Shown: one piece after another, positions 48,116-58,262 of the stretch
Layout of the letters: the number at the start of each line of letters is the position of its first letter
How positions within the stretch are numbered: the first letter of the stretch is position 1
DNA from: Syngnathus acus
Lineage: Eukaryota; Chordata; Actinopteri; Syngnathiformes; Syngnathidae
DNA: 64,000 bases
NCBI RefSeq assembly: GCF_901709675.1
Contig: NC_051099.1
Span: 8,926,001 to 8,990,000, forward strand
Direction: 5' to 3'
Notes under the pieces: model-generated
What the model was told of the DNA's origin: nothing
Seen by the model: the letters and a program-made list of their open reading frames with translations, nothing else
The model's database searches: none
Program-made: the position numbers and the translations under genes

Positions 48116-49620
48116 CTGGCAACGTAGGGGTACGTTGTCCAGGCTACGGTTATTGATGAGAGGCACAAGTGGCTTGTGATTGGTTACCAGCTTGAACTGT
48201 TCCAGTCCATTAAGGTATCTGTCGAACTTCTTGCATGCCCAGACAACGGCCAACGCTTCCTTCTCTATCTGTGCATAGCGAGATTCTGCATTACTAAGTC
48301 TTCGGGAGCAATATGCTACTGGCTTCCAGTGACTCCCATGGAGTTGGAGTAGCACACCACCCAGTCCATAACTACTTGCATCAGCCGACACAGCAGTTGG
48401 CTTGTTCATGTCGTAGTAAACAAGTACCGGTGCAGGTGTTTAATGTTCTAATAATAATAATAATAATTCATTTAATTTATATAGCGCTTTTCAATGACCC
48501 AAAGAGGCTTACAGGGAATAAAAAGGGTGAGGACGTACAGGGGGGGCGAGACAATAGGATATAGTTAATAACAGGACAACGGTCAGCAGTGCGAAGGAGA
48601 TGGATGGAGGAGCAGGAGGGGCGGGAGCGGAGGTTGTTGAGGTTGGCAGTACGGAAGGTGGGGGTGACGAGGGGGTTGGTAGTCCAGAAAGAGGGGATGG
48701 GTGAGCCGTCGGGGAAGTGCCGGTTAAAAGACAGTCCAGATGTAGCGGCGACGGCGGAGGATCCCAGCCTCGTGTGGAGGCAGCAGTGGACCAGGTGGTG
48801 ATGCTGGTCGACCTCGACTGCACCCATACAAACGGCAGGTCCCAACGCACCACGGCGGCACACAGCCGAGCCACGGTCGGCGAGCCCGCAGGGAGTGGAG
48901 CCCGCCCCCCGAGGACGCCGGCCGGATGGCCAGAGAGCCAGGCCAGAGCTGCCGTCGAGTCCAGAGCAGGCGGCCACAGGCTCAGAGCCGGGAGGCAGGA
49001 AGGTCCGGTGGTGGTTTTGGCCAGCTGGCTGTTGGCTAGCTGGCTAACGTAGCTGGTAGTCCGAGGGAGAGGAAACAGATAGGTGAGAGCGGAGCCGCGG
49101 GGATGCGAGGTGGACGGAAGACAACACGAGAAAAATAAAAGAAGAGACGGGTGCACTGAAAACGTTCAAAAGCTTTTTGGTGAGCGTGACTCCACGTCCA
49201 CACAGCATCATATCTCAGGAGCTTGTGCATTGGCTGGCTCACTGTCGAAGGGTGTGGAATGTACCTTCCCAGGTAATTCACTATTCCCAGGACTCTCTTT
49301 AGCTCTTTTATGTCCGCTGGTGGCAATAGCTGTTGGAAAGCCTCCACCTTCTCAGGATCATGCCAGATGCAGGACCTGTCCATGAGGTCTCCAAGGAATC
49401 GCAGCTGGCCCTGTTTGATTTGTCACTACTCCTTGTTAAGCTTCAAGCCAGCAGTCACTATGCGTTGCATCACTTTCTCCAAGTGGTCACCATGCTCCTC
49501 CTCTGTGCCCCCATGCACCAGGATGTCATTCATGAAGATGAAGTGGCGGCTCATTCGCAATGGTGAGGTGGAAATAGAGTGTGTAGAAAAATGAGAGACA
49601 AAAAGAAAAGGACCCACTGA
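48116..49620 (-). pseudogene. Ty3/Gypsy pol fragment (RT and RNase H), interrupted
   Basis: On the minus strand 49,617-49,426 has FIFMNDILVHG, a degraded form of the RT YxDD motif, and GDHLEKVMQRI. 49,383-49,180 continues with FQQLLPPADIKELKRVLGIV and NYLGRYIPHPS. 48,409-48,120 has the RNase H part [15 protein letters not shown] and FDRYLNG. A ~700-bp insertion at 48,449-49,170 and a LINE at its 3' end break it. No LTRs were seen nearby. Confidence 0.85.
48449..49170 (-). mobile_element. Retroposon inserted in Gypsy pol
   Basis: (AAT)n followed by TTTATATAGCGCTTTTCAA at 48,450-48,495 is a common LINE/SINE 3' end in fish genomes, here in reverse. The interior is GC-rich with no recognisable protein. 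The host GAACATTA/GAACGTTT is approximately repeated at the two borders, compatible with a target duplication. Confidence 0.6.
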
Positions 49621-49950
49621 CTAAAAAGAGTGACATTTTATCGTGAAAACGGTTGGAGAGATGGATGACGAGGGTGCTACAGGAGGAGATGACAGGCCAG
49701 TAAAGAAAAAATATAAACGCTCGACATGTTTTAAAATGTCTGGTTAAAACAGGAGAAATACGCTATGTCCCTGGCGATACATTTTATGATAGCTGCTCCC
49801 TGTGCCCAGCGAAAACTCTCCTCAAATATGAACGTAAAACCGCATTAGATGATCACGCCAAGTCTAAAAAACATCAAAATCGAACCCAGCCAAGAGCAGC
49901 AAACAGCAGACGCACAGGCAAGCACAGGCAAAGCACACACCACACTCTAA
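49621..49950 (+). pseudogene. Fragment with BED-like zinc finger
   Basis: Read on the + strand with one stop, about 49,740-49,945 gives CSLCPAKTLLKY...HAKSKKHQ, a C-x2-C...H-x4-H pattern like the N-terminal finger of hAT or CGGBP1-like proteins. It ends at the CAGGGGTCCCC terminus of the next element. Too short to classify. Confidence 0.4.
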
Positions 49951-50394
49951 GCCAGGGGTCCCCAAACGTTTTCCCGTGAGGGCCACATAACCTTTCCCTT
50001 CTCTGATGGGGGGTCGGGGTCAGTTTCTAACAGAAAAAGTGTGACAATCGCAGGTGTCCCTAAATGTAATCCTTTATTGTTTTCCAGAAAACATGCTGAC
50101 ACTCCAGTGCACCACACATATCCAAATATTAATAACCCTTTCTGAGATCAAATAACCCTCTCTGGGTTCTACACAGAATAAAATAACGCAGAAAATATAT
50201 AGGCCAATAACACTATTAATGAACGCGATAAAGAATCAAATAACCCTCTCTGGGTTCTTAACAGAAAGAAAGTTATGCTGTGTTGTGCACAATCCTAGGT
50301 AAAAGTTCAACTTCACTTGTCAGAGCAGAATCTCAAATGTCTCTCAAAGTTCTTGTGTTCTTTCCTTATAATCCAGTTTTGTAGGTTCGATAGG

Positions 50395-51019
50395 CTGACT
50401 TCATAAGACCAAGTCGGGTTGTTACGATGCGTCTAGTGTGTTGGTGGAGTGTTGGTGGAGTGCCCAGTGCATGTCACTTCTCACTGTCAACCCTCACCGC
50501 TGGCTAGCAGTATGCGAATGGGAGAGCCGAGTGCGTAAGTCTCTCCCTGCCAGTACATAGCCTCTCTAACAGCAAGCCCTATGTAGTGCCTCCACGCGGC
50601 GACACATGGTAACTGGGTACATCACGGACCCAGGCTAAACTACAAGGGACTCGGAGGAGGTTTGGCCCCTAGACGTGCGGCACGCAGGCCCACCGGTGTG
50701 TGGACACGCCCTGGTGCCCACGAACCAGCCCCCAACTATGGGTTAAATAGTACCACTGCCCAGTGGGCTCCTCGGGAGAGGAATGGGCTAAGGGAGTCCA
50801 TTTCTACAGAAAATCAATTTCCCCTTGGGTTGGTGTCAGGAAGGGCATCCGTCTGTAAAAGGTTTTGCTCCAGAAATGTTCTCAGTATAGGCACTCTCAA
50901 CCAAAGAGATGGCCATGGACCGTCCCCGGTGGAAGAAAGCCATATTGAGAATCCAGTCCAACCCAGCGGCGCCTGGAAAGTGGACTTTAAACCGATGATG
51001 ATGATGATGATGATGATGA
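50395..51019 (+). mobile_element. RTE-like retroposon copy 2 (uninterrupted)
   Basis: Same start (CTGACTTCATAAGACC) and the same (GAT)n tail as copy 1, about 625 bp, with a few substitutions and small indels. It carries the unoccupied GTCTAGTG target of the hAT found in copy 1. Confidence 0.8.
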
Positions 51020-51299
51020 CAGGCGAGCCCAGTAGACACCACTGTAGGCTCTCTCTCATCAACTTCCCTCTGAAAACCACAAAGCAAGCAGGCTAAGAAA
51101 CCGAACTAAGTGATACAGCACCTACACAGCACAATACATTTCAAGACCAGTATGGTTGTGGAGATGGATTTGATCCCAATAGATTTTATTATGATTATAT
51201 TTGTTCATACTCAGAATGACTAATTTAAGTCAGAAAAGTCAGCTTACATATGTATTGTATCAGTCATCAGTGTGAACTGTGGGCCTGCATCTGGCTGGT

Positions 51300-52950
51300 G
51301 AGAAGTTGAATGTCCAGTTCCATTCTAGTCACAGCCAGTCTCAAACACTGATGCAAATGTTCATCTGTCAATCTTGATCTCGTTGGAGTTTTCAGGAGTT
51401 TCATGCGTGAAAAGGTTTGCTCGCAGATATATGTAAGTGCTGCCAAAAAGTGTGGACATCTTCATTGCGTGTTTTTCTATGTTAGGGTAGGTATCATTTG
51501 GGAGGGCGGCACAGAAGTCAGTGAGACTGTTGGGCTTGAATACGTCTTTCAGAACATGACAGTTCTGTAACTCGGCCAGCTCAAACTGATAAGAAGGCTG
51601 GGCTTCATCGATGTTGGCAACAAAAGGGTTCTGAAAAAGACAGATTTCTTTTGCATGAACATGTAGTTCACGGAATCGTACACCAAACTCCGCCTTCAGC
51701 ATTGCCAATGCTTCCACACACTTTTCACCTGGGAACGCGACAGCTGGCTTCTCTGCAGAAAAGCTTTGGGTAGCAGGGAGATGGTTGAAGTTGTGCTTTT
51801 TCACTTGTTCCAAAACCAGTGCTAGTTTCTCCTCAAATGCTTTTATGTGGGAATACATGTCACAAATGAGTTTCCCCTTCCCTTGTAGCTGCAAGTTAAG
51901 GCCGTTCAGCATTTCTGTCACGTCTGTTAAAAATGCGAGGTGCCATTTCCATGCTGGGTCGATCAGCTCTGGGACCGCTTTGCCTTTTGACTGAAGAAAT
52001 GCGTTAATTTCAGGTAGCAGCTCGTAAAAACGCCTCAAAACTTTGCCGCGGCTCAACCATTGGATCTCTGTGTAGTACAGCGCATCTCGGTACGCAGACT
52101 CTAGTTCAGACAGGAATTGTTGGAACTGCCTGTGTTTAAGTCCATTTGCTCTGATGTAGTTTATGCACGATCCCACAACCTTCATGACAGAATCCCATTT
52201 CAACATTTTGCAGCACAGCGCTTGCTGGTGAATTAGGCAGTGTACTTGCAGCGGGGCGATGAGACCCCATTCTTCCATCTCCCGGTTCATGCATCCTATT
52301 AAACCCTGAGACGCGCCCACCATACTTGGGGCCCCGTCAGTCGTGATGCTGGCAAGCTTTGCCCAGTCCAGATCCAACTGTTGCATGGTTTTACATACTT
52401 TGTTAAAAATATCCTCCCCAGTCGTAGTGCCTTTCAGGATTTGTAGGGCTGCCAGCTCCTCGCACATCTCAAAGTTTGCGGTAACTCCACGAATGAAAAT
52501 AAGAAGCTCCGCGGTGTCCTGCACGTCCGTGCTTTCATCCAGTGCTAATGAAAAAAAAGTCAAAATCTTTAGTCTTCTGCTGCAGCTGGGCATACACATT
52601 ACCCCCAATTTCTTCAACGTGTCTGGTAATTGTACTTGCCAACAGACTCAAAGTATTACAGACATCTTTCTTCTCGGGACAGACCTCCTCCACGACAACA
52701 TTCAAACATTTCTTGACAAACTCTCCTTCGATGAAAGGTTTACCGCAGCTTACTATCAGCTGAACAACACGGAAGCTGGCCCGAACTGATGCTTGGTTCA
52801 GCTGAGTCTGCTGAGCTAACAGTCCAGTTGAGATTTTCTCTGCTCACATTTGGCCTTGCAAGCTAGCATACTTGTCTTTGTGACAGGATTCATAATGTCG
52901 GCACAGGTTGTATTCCTTGAATACCACCACTGTCTCTTGACAGCCTTTTC
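51300..52950 (-). pseudogene. hAT transposase remnant (GTF2IRD2-like)
   Basis: The main frame 52,617-51,361 (418 codons) has LALDESTDVQDTAELL, ITTDGAPSMVG, VHCLIHQQALC and QWLSRGKVLRRFYEL, the ordered blocks of the hAT catalytic region, and YPNIEKHAMKMSTLFGSTYI before a frameshift near 51,440 that displaces the CEQTFSRM dimerisation segment. The N-terminal finger part (52,950-52,620) is in other frames with stops. Not functional as it stands. Confidence 0.85.
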
Positions 52951-53256
52951 TTTGAATTGAACAAAACATAATTGTGTGTCCACTGCGGGTTAAATACCCT
53001 GCATTCGAAATCCATTTTTCTCTTACCCAACCTTTTTGCCGTTATTCCGTTCTTTCACGTTCACGTTCTATGACTGGGGTATGGGTGGCCATAAGGGTAA
53101 AAACGTGCTGGGGCAAAGTGAGGTCGTAGTGGCATTTTTTTTCCGTCTCTGGTATTGTTTATTATTTTTTTTCCGTCTCTGGTATTGTTCAGGGGGTCGG
53201 GTCTGATGTGAAGGGGGGCCGTATACGGCCCACGGGCTGTAGCTTGGGGACCACTG

Positions 53257-53616
53257 CTGTACATTTTCATCATTTGGATAACAACTTGTAGAACAAGCAA
53301 TTTTATTTCTAAACAGTACTATTTTAAAATAAAATTATTGGACATGTAGAACAGCCAAATTAAATTGCAGCACATTCAAAAGCACAGACAGAATGCCATC
53401 ATTTTTTTAAACAGGGCAAAGTTTATAATTGGAAAATGGTTCATTTGAATCTTGCAGCCAACATTTGCTTTATTCTTCAACACCTAGGAAGTGAGTGTGA
53501 AACGCCCATGACAGGGAAAAGTAAGAGGGTTTTTTGTAGGCATTAGTCATTTAAAAAGACGTCATAGCTGCAGTAATTTAAGTGAGTATTTTATTTCTAT
53601 TTCTCTTTATTCTCAG
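53257..53616. other. AT-rich spacer, nothing recognised
   Basis: No open frame or transposon end seen between the hAT terminus and the possible exon at 53,617. Confidence 0.35.
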
Positions 53617-54562
53617 AGTTTCTGAAGGTCATCATGGAGCCCCTTCTGGCAATCCATGGGCTGAAGAGCCTCAACTCTCATTCACAATGTGACGCGGAGA
53701 GTGGATGGTTGCCGATGATTGATCTGGAGACCTTTGACATGATGTTCAAGGAAATAAATGACAAACAGGATGCGAGAATGAATGACAGAATGATTAAGCT
53801 TGGAATTGGTTGGTCAAAATTTTGGATTTTGTGGTCCCCCCTTCGCTCTTGATAGCTTACAAATGGAACCTGTAGGGTTCCGTTTGGTTTAATTGCTGTA
53901 CTGTCAAAGTTACTGACTTATTTTTTTGCTTGGTTTACAAGAAAAAAAGTCCTCAATTCAATTTTGTCTACTCTCAATTCCACTCTTCTGAGACACTGTT
54001 CATAATGCCTTGTATACAGATTGCAAAGCAGTCTTGTGTTGGGTGGGGCTGATTTGAAGAAGACCATCGACAGGTATGATTAGTTTGACATCTGTACTGT
54101 AGATTAGAAAAGACAACAGTGAAGGCTTACGATGTGTATGCTGCTCGCAATGTTGAAATTTTTTTTCTGTTGTAGATTTTACACAAATGACAATACGCGT
54201 GGTGGTGAAATTCGTGCAAGGAGGGCGCACAAGAAGACTGCTCTGATAGCGCTGGTAAATAAAAAAAACTTGTCTGTTCGTTCCTGTGCGATTGCTTTAT
54301 GTTCGAAATGTGCGACTGACATGACATACATCAAGGAAAAACGATTTTACAGGTAGTTTTTTTTTTCATATTCATATTTCTTTTACAAAATAATCCCAAG
54401 GTCTACAATGGGTGGTGGCTGATGTCCATCGAGTTCATCTTTGTAGAAGCGACACGCACAGAGGCCAGGAATGATGAAACAAGGACCGCAATGGCTTTAA
54501 AATTAAAACAGGCTCCAGTGCTGAGTAGCAAAGGGGGCTATCAAAACCCCACAAGAGAGTGA
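53617..54562 (+). other. Possible exon cluster of an unidentified gene or element
   Basis: After a TTTATTCTCAG acceptor, an open stretch of about 200 nt (ATG at 53,634) reads MEPLLAIHGLKSL and KEINDKQDARMNDRM. A second block follows TGTTGTAG at 54,176 (FYTNDNTRGGEIRARRAHKK) up to a GTAAAT at 54,256. A third is near 54,400-54,562 (YNGWWLMSIEFIFVEATR...) ending in a stop. All are on one strand with splice-like borders, but I recognise no family and did not verify the phase joins. It could be a decayed mobile element. Confidence 0.25.
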
Positions 54563-54740
54563 TGTTTATATTGTTTCCCCCTTGTGTTTCGTCGAGCTGG
54601 TTGTTTTCTTTATTTGATATGTCCTACATAAAATATGTATATATTCATATTGTAACTTAGTAGTTTTGTTCTATTAAAATAGCCCCCATTTTTTAATATT
54701 CTATGTATATCTTTACATTTTTAAACATATGATTTAAAAA

Positions 54741-55489
54741 CAGGGCTGTGGACTCGGTCGGATTTTTGCACCGAGTCCGAGTCCGGCCTCTTGACCACAA
54801 GTCCGAGTCCGGCTGTCCATTATTTCTGTTAATTCATGTGACTGCTTAGTCTTTATTCAAGGCTAATTTAGATCAAACTCTAAATAATTACAACAGTTTT
54901 GTGATGGCTTTGTCTTTATTAAACATATAAACGAATACAATAAACAGATACTTTCAAGTTTTAATCATTAATTACACCATTATAGCTCAGACATTTATCT
55001 AAACACAAATAATTAGTGACGACCCCGCAACTATCGAAACACATCAATGATATAAGCTGGGTGACATAATCGTCCTTGACATTGGTACATAATGTAAACA
55101 TTAGCCTAAGTGCAACTCAACGTGGCCGCATTGATCGTAACTTACGCTCCGTTTCCCCCCCAAATCTAGAGGCAAAACATTGTTCTCTCGCTGCTCCCGG
55201 GTTCTTCCATCTTGGCTGCGCGCGGGGCATTGTGGGTCTTGTACGTGCACGCACGCAGGCAGGCAGGCGCGGGCGCGCACGCAACAACTAAATTTGTCTT
55301 CATAACAAGCAAACAGGGCTGTGGACAGTATTCCTACGCGCATTCTCAGCAGCATGATGAAAATAAAATTGAACGTATTTTTTTTATTGTCGGACTCGGT
55401 GGACTCGGTCAAAATCAGCACCGAGTCCGGCAAAAAAAAATGCCCGAGTCCGACGAGTCCGAGTCCCCGAGTCCGAGTCCACAGCCCTG
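54741..55489. mobile_element. 749-bp non-autonomous element with CAGGGCTGTGGACTCGG ends
   Basis: Starts CAGGGCTGTGGACTCGG and ends with its inverse, and both ends are rich in GAGTCCGAGTCCG repeats. The terminal CAGGG and length are of hAT type. The flanks TTTAAAAA and TAATTAAA do not give a clear duplication. A second internal CAGGGCTGTGGAC lies at 55,315. Confidence 0.7.
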
Positions 55490-55860
55490 TAATTAAAAAC
55501 ATCGCGCATTTATATTTGTGATGGTTGGATAATGTTTGAAAAAAAGTTTTTTATTTGGGTTCAATTATTGTTTTGGTTAATTTTAACATCAAAAGGTGTA
55601 TTTATATCTGCAGCTAACATAAGTATGATTATTACTGAAACCTATTTTTATATTTTAAAAAAATCGAAAATTTTCACACCTGGACCATCACGAATCAAAT
55701 GCATTTTCACATCCTGGAACGACACAAAGGTAAGGATCACAGGTTAAATGTATTGAACAGAACCTCAATGTTGAATAGACGTCGAGATGTTCAAATGATC
55801 ATGATCTAATAGCTATTAGACATCAGTCGAACGTCTCCGCAATAAACGGCAAAACTTTCA
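55490..55860. other. AT-rich spacer
   Basis: No gene recognised. The short open frames around 55,530-55,750 show no domain. Confidence 0.3.
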
Positions 55861-55965
55861 CATATAGACGTCTAATTGACGTCTAATAGACGTCTATCCC
55901 GTAGACGTCTAAAAAACGTTCACGTCACGTCTAATAGACGTCTAATAGATGTCTATCCCGTAGAT
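55861..55965. repeat. Cluster of palindromic AGACGTCT motifs
   Basis: Within about 105 bp, the octamer AGACGTCT or a one-base variant (TGACGTCT, CACGTCT, AGATGTCT) occurs about eight times, mostly spaced TAAT or TATCCCGT. A GACGTC also lies at 55,780. It reads as two copies of a ~45-bp unit containing GTCTATCCCGTAGA. Confidence 0.75.
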
Positions 55966-56130
55966 CACCAAATGATTCCCGAGCGCGGCACCGCTGCTGC
56001 TCACTGCTCCCCTCTCCCCCAGGGGATGGATCAAAATCACACGGAGATGGGTTAAATGCAGAGGTCAAATTTCACCACACCCAGATGTGTGTGTGACGAT
56101 CATTGGGACTTTAACTTTAACTTTTTTTTT
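55966..56130 (+). repeat. SINE-like repeat copy 1
   Basis: ATCACCAAATGATTCCCGAG to GATCATTGGGACTTTAAC, then a poly(T)/A-rich end. Nearly identical to 57,979-58,130. The CACTGCTCCCCTCTCCCC and CAAATTTCACCACACCCAGA segments mark the family. No polymerase III boxes were confirmed. Confidence 0.7.
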
Positions 56131-57978
56131 ACAGGCAAGAAGTCATTTATTAGATTGGCTTCAGCTGGTGCACTGGTGTCAGTGTGAGGGTACATTCAAG
56201 ATCAGTAGCAGAAAACTTGCAACAGTTTCTCAGAGGCTTTTGCGTCTCTTTAATTGCGATTAACACCCTTAGACAATGCGTGGTCTTATTCCCGCGCATG
56301 AACCCCCGCGAGACTTAGCGAGACCTTCGCAACATCGAATTGTGTACCGTACGTAGGCGCAAAACACAGGAGGACAGTCAGACGAATCTGATGTGGCTGT
56401 GGCTGTTCCGGGAGGAAGTTGTCTCTCCTAGTCAAGAGTCCGAGTCATAATTCGACTTTTGAAGGGGGAGTGGCCCCCAAATAGAAACAGCAAAAGAAAA
56501 GTAAAATTAAACCAGGAAAAAATAAATAAAAAACAACAAATAAAAAGTGAACAGTAACATAAAACTTAATGGGGAATGTGCACAGCGGAGTGAGTGACAT
56601 GTCTGGTGAAAATGATGAATGAGAAATGCTCCAAGGAGGAGGCACTGACGGGACATGATGTCTGGGACATCGCTGAATTGGCCGTCACAAGAGAAGAATA
56701 GCAGAAAGTCCCATAAAACGTGGACTTGAGTTTGGCGACAGATCCGATGGAGGATAGAAATTTTAGCTGTGTGAATGAGGCGAAAAAACAGATACGATTG
56801 AACACTGTTGCGACAGGAGACGACCTGCCCACTTCGGCCCCAGATGGAGGATTTTAATCCCAAAATTCCTGGGAATAAGCCGGGACACTGCAAGCGCCAA
56901 GTGCGATTGTCGAGATGTTCGGTGGCCGTGTTTGTCTCCGTCAAGGTCGAACGAAAAAGGGAGGCTTGCGCTGACCGCGTTTGGCAAATAGGAAAAGTGC
57001 GCAGCCTTGGCATCCGTAACTGTGAGAATGAATGTGGAAAGATATCCGGCCAGACCTTCTAAAATGTGCCGAAGAGAAGGAAGCGCGCGAGCCACGTCGT
57101 TTGGGCACTGATCGGATTAGAAGTGTTTGTGGGTTATAAGGCTCCTCGATTTAAACGCTGGTGCAAGAGTCCCTTAGGTAAACTCTAACGGACTCGAATA
57201 TCGAGGTAAGCTGGTACGTTGTCGTAGACACGGTTCGATCCCGATTGTTGAGACGCACTGTAATAGCATGCACGTCTGTCAAAGTTCGATAAATTTGAGC
57301 CTGCAGCAGACCGCTATTGGACGAAGGTGCTGCGCGGCTCTTGTGTAAAATGGAAAATGTGGAAAAATTTATTGTCCTAAAATCTGGGGTGCGCATTATA
57401 CATGGGTAAAAATTTTTTTCATTTTTTTTTTTTTCATTTTTTTTTTTTGTGAAGAAAATCATGGTACAACAATTTTTGAAGAAAACCTTGTCACGGATGG
57501 TTCTTTACAACGTCACTTTCCTCTCTTTTCATTTTAACCTAACTGATTGCGGTGGTGCCTTTCTGGGCAGTCGGAGAAATCAACGCCAACAAAAAAGATA
57601 CATCCAGCCTAGTTAAGAAATCACCAGAAAGATCACCAGGACAATTGTGAATAATAAATAAATAATTATTATATATATTATATATATTATTATTATAATA
57701 ATAAATAATTGTGATAAATAACTGGAACATCACTCAAATATTGGTGATCCCGTTGAGAGTCTCACATATTTCTTCGCTATCGAGTTTGCTACTGCATGCG
57801 CAGTGATACTGACCGGCAGAATAACATCCGGTTGTTCCCAAAGATGATCTTTTTTCTGAAATAATTTTATGTTTACGGACTTAAGTAACCTGGCCAGGTC
57901 ATACCAAAGACTATAAAAATGGGACCCATTTCCTCCCTGCTTGGCACTCAGCATTAAGGGTTGGAATTGGGGGGTTAG
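56131..57978. other. Unrecognised sequence with short repeat pieces
   Basis: 56,264-56,362 resembles 44,088-44,172 plus 45,261-45,285 (an old repeat). 57,352-57,480 carries the GCGCATTATACATGG repeat family with T-rich runs. A TA/TAT-rich palindromic stretch is at 57,645-57,720. The long minus-strand frame 57,013-56,507 shows no domain and I do not call it. Confidence 0.4.
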
Positions 57979-58262
57979 ATCACCAAATGATTCCCGAGCG
58001 CGGCGCCGCTGCTGCTCACTGCTCCCCTCTCCCCTAGGGGATGGATCAAAATCACACGGGGATGGGTCAAATGCAGAGGACAAATTTCACCACACCCAGA
58101 CGCGTGTGTGACGATCATTGGGACTTTAAAAAAAAAAAAAAAAAAAGGCAAAATTTGGGTGCGTATTATACATGGGTACAGGCTTTTTTCCAGCATCGAC
58201 ATGCCATTTTTAGGGTGCGTATTATACATGGGGGCGCATTATACATGGAAAAAAACGGTAAG
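57979..58262. repeat. SINE-like repeat copy 2 followed by GCGTATTATACATGG repeats
   Basis: 57,979-58,130 matches 55,966-56,115. After a poly(A) run come three TATTATACATGGG/GCATTATACATGG motifs (58,160-58,255), the same family as 43,870 and 57,390. Confidence 0.7.

Larger units (their letters stand above)
49953..53256 (-). mobile_element. 3.3-kb hAT transposon, GTF2IRD2/ZBED-like
   Basis: Ends CAGGGGTCCCCAAACG and GCTTGGGGACCACTG form hAT-type inverted repeats. The adjacent octamers CTCTAAGC and CTGTACAT do not match, so the duplication is lost or a border is rearranged. The transposase remnant is on the minus strand (52,950-51,300). An RTE-like retroposon (50,395-51,019) is inserted near the left end. 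ATTATTTTTTTTCCGTCTCTGG is tandemly repeated near 53,140-53,185. Confidence 0.78.

Noticed and set aside
48509-49156. 215-codon minus-strand Pro/Ser-rich ORF
   Set aside because: It lies inside a retroposon inserted in Gypsy pol and shows only compositional bias, no domain.
54733-55497. 8-bp target duplication for the CAGGGCTGTGGAC element
   Set aside because: TTTAAAAA and TAATTAAA match only by their A/T content; I do not claim a duplication.
56507-57013. 168-codon minus-strand ORF
   Set aside because: No recognisable motif, mixed hydrophobic composition from AT-rich sequence, no splice or promoter context.
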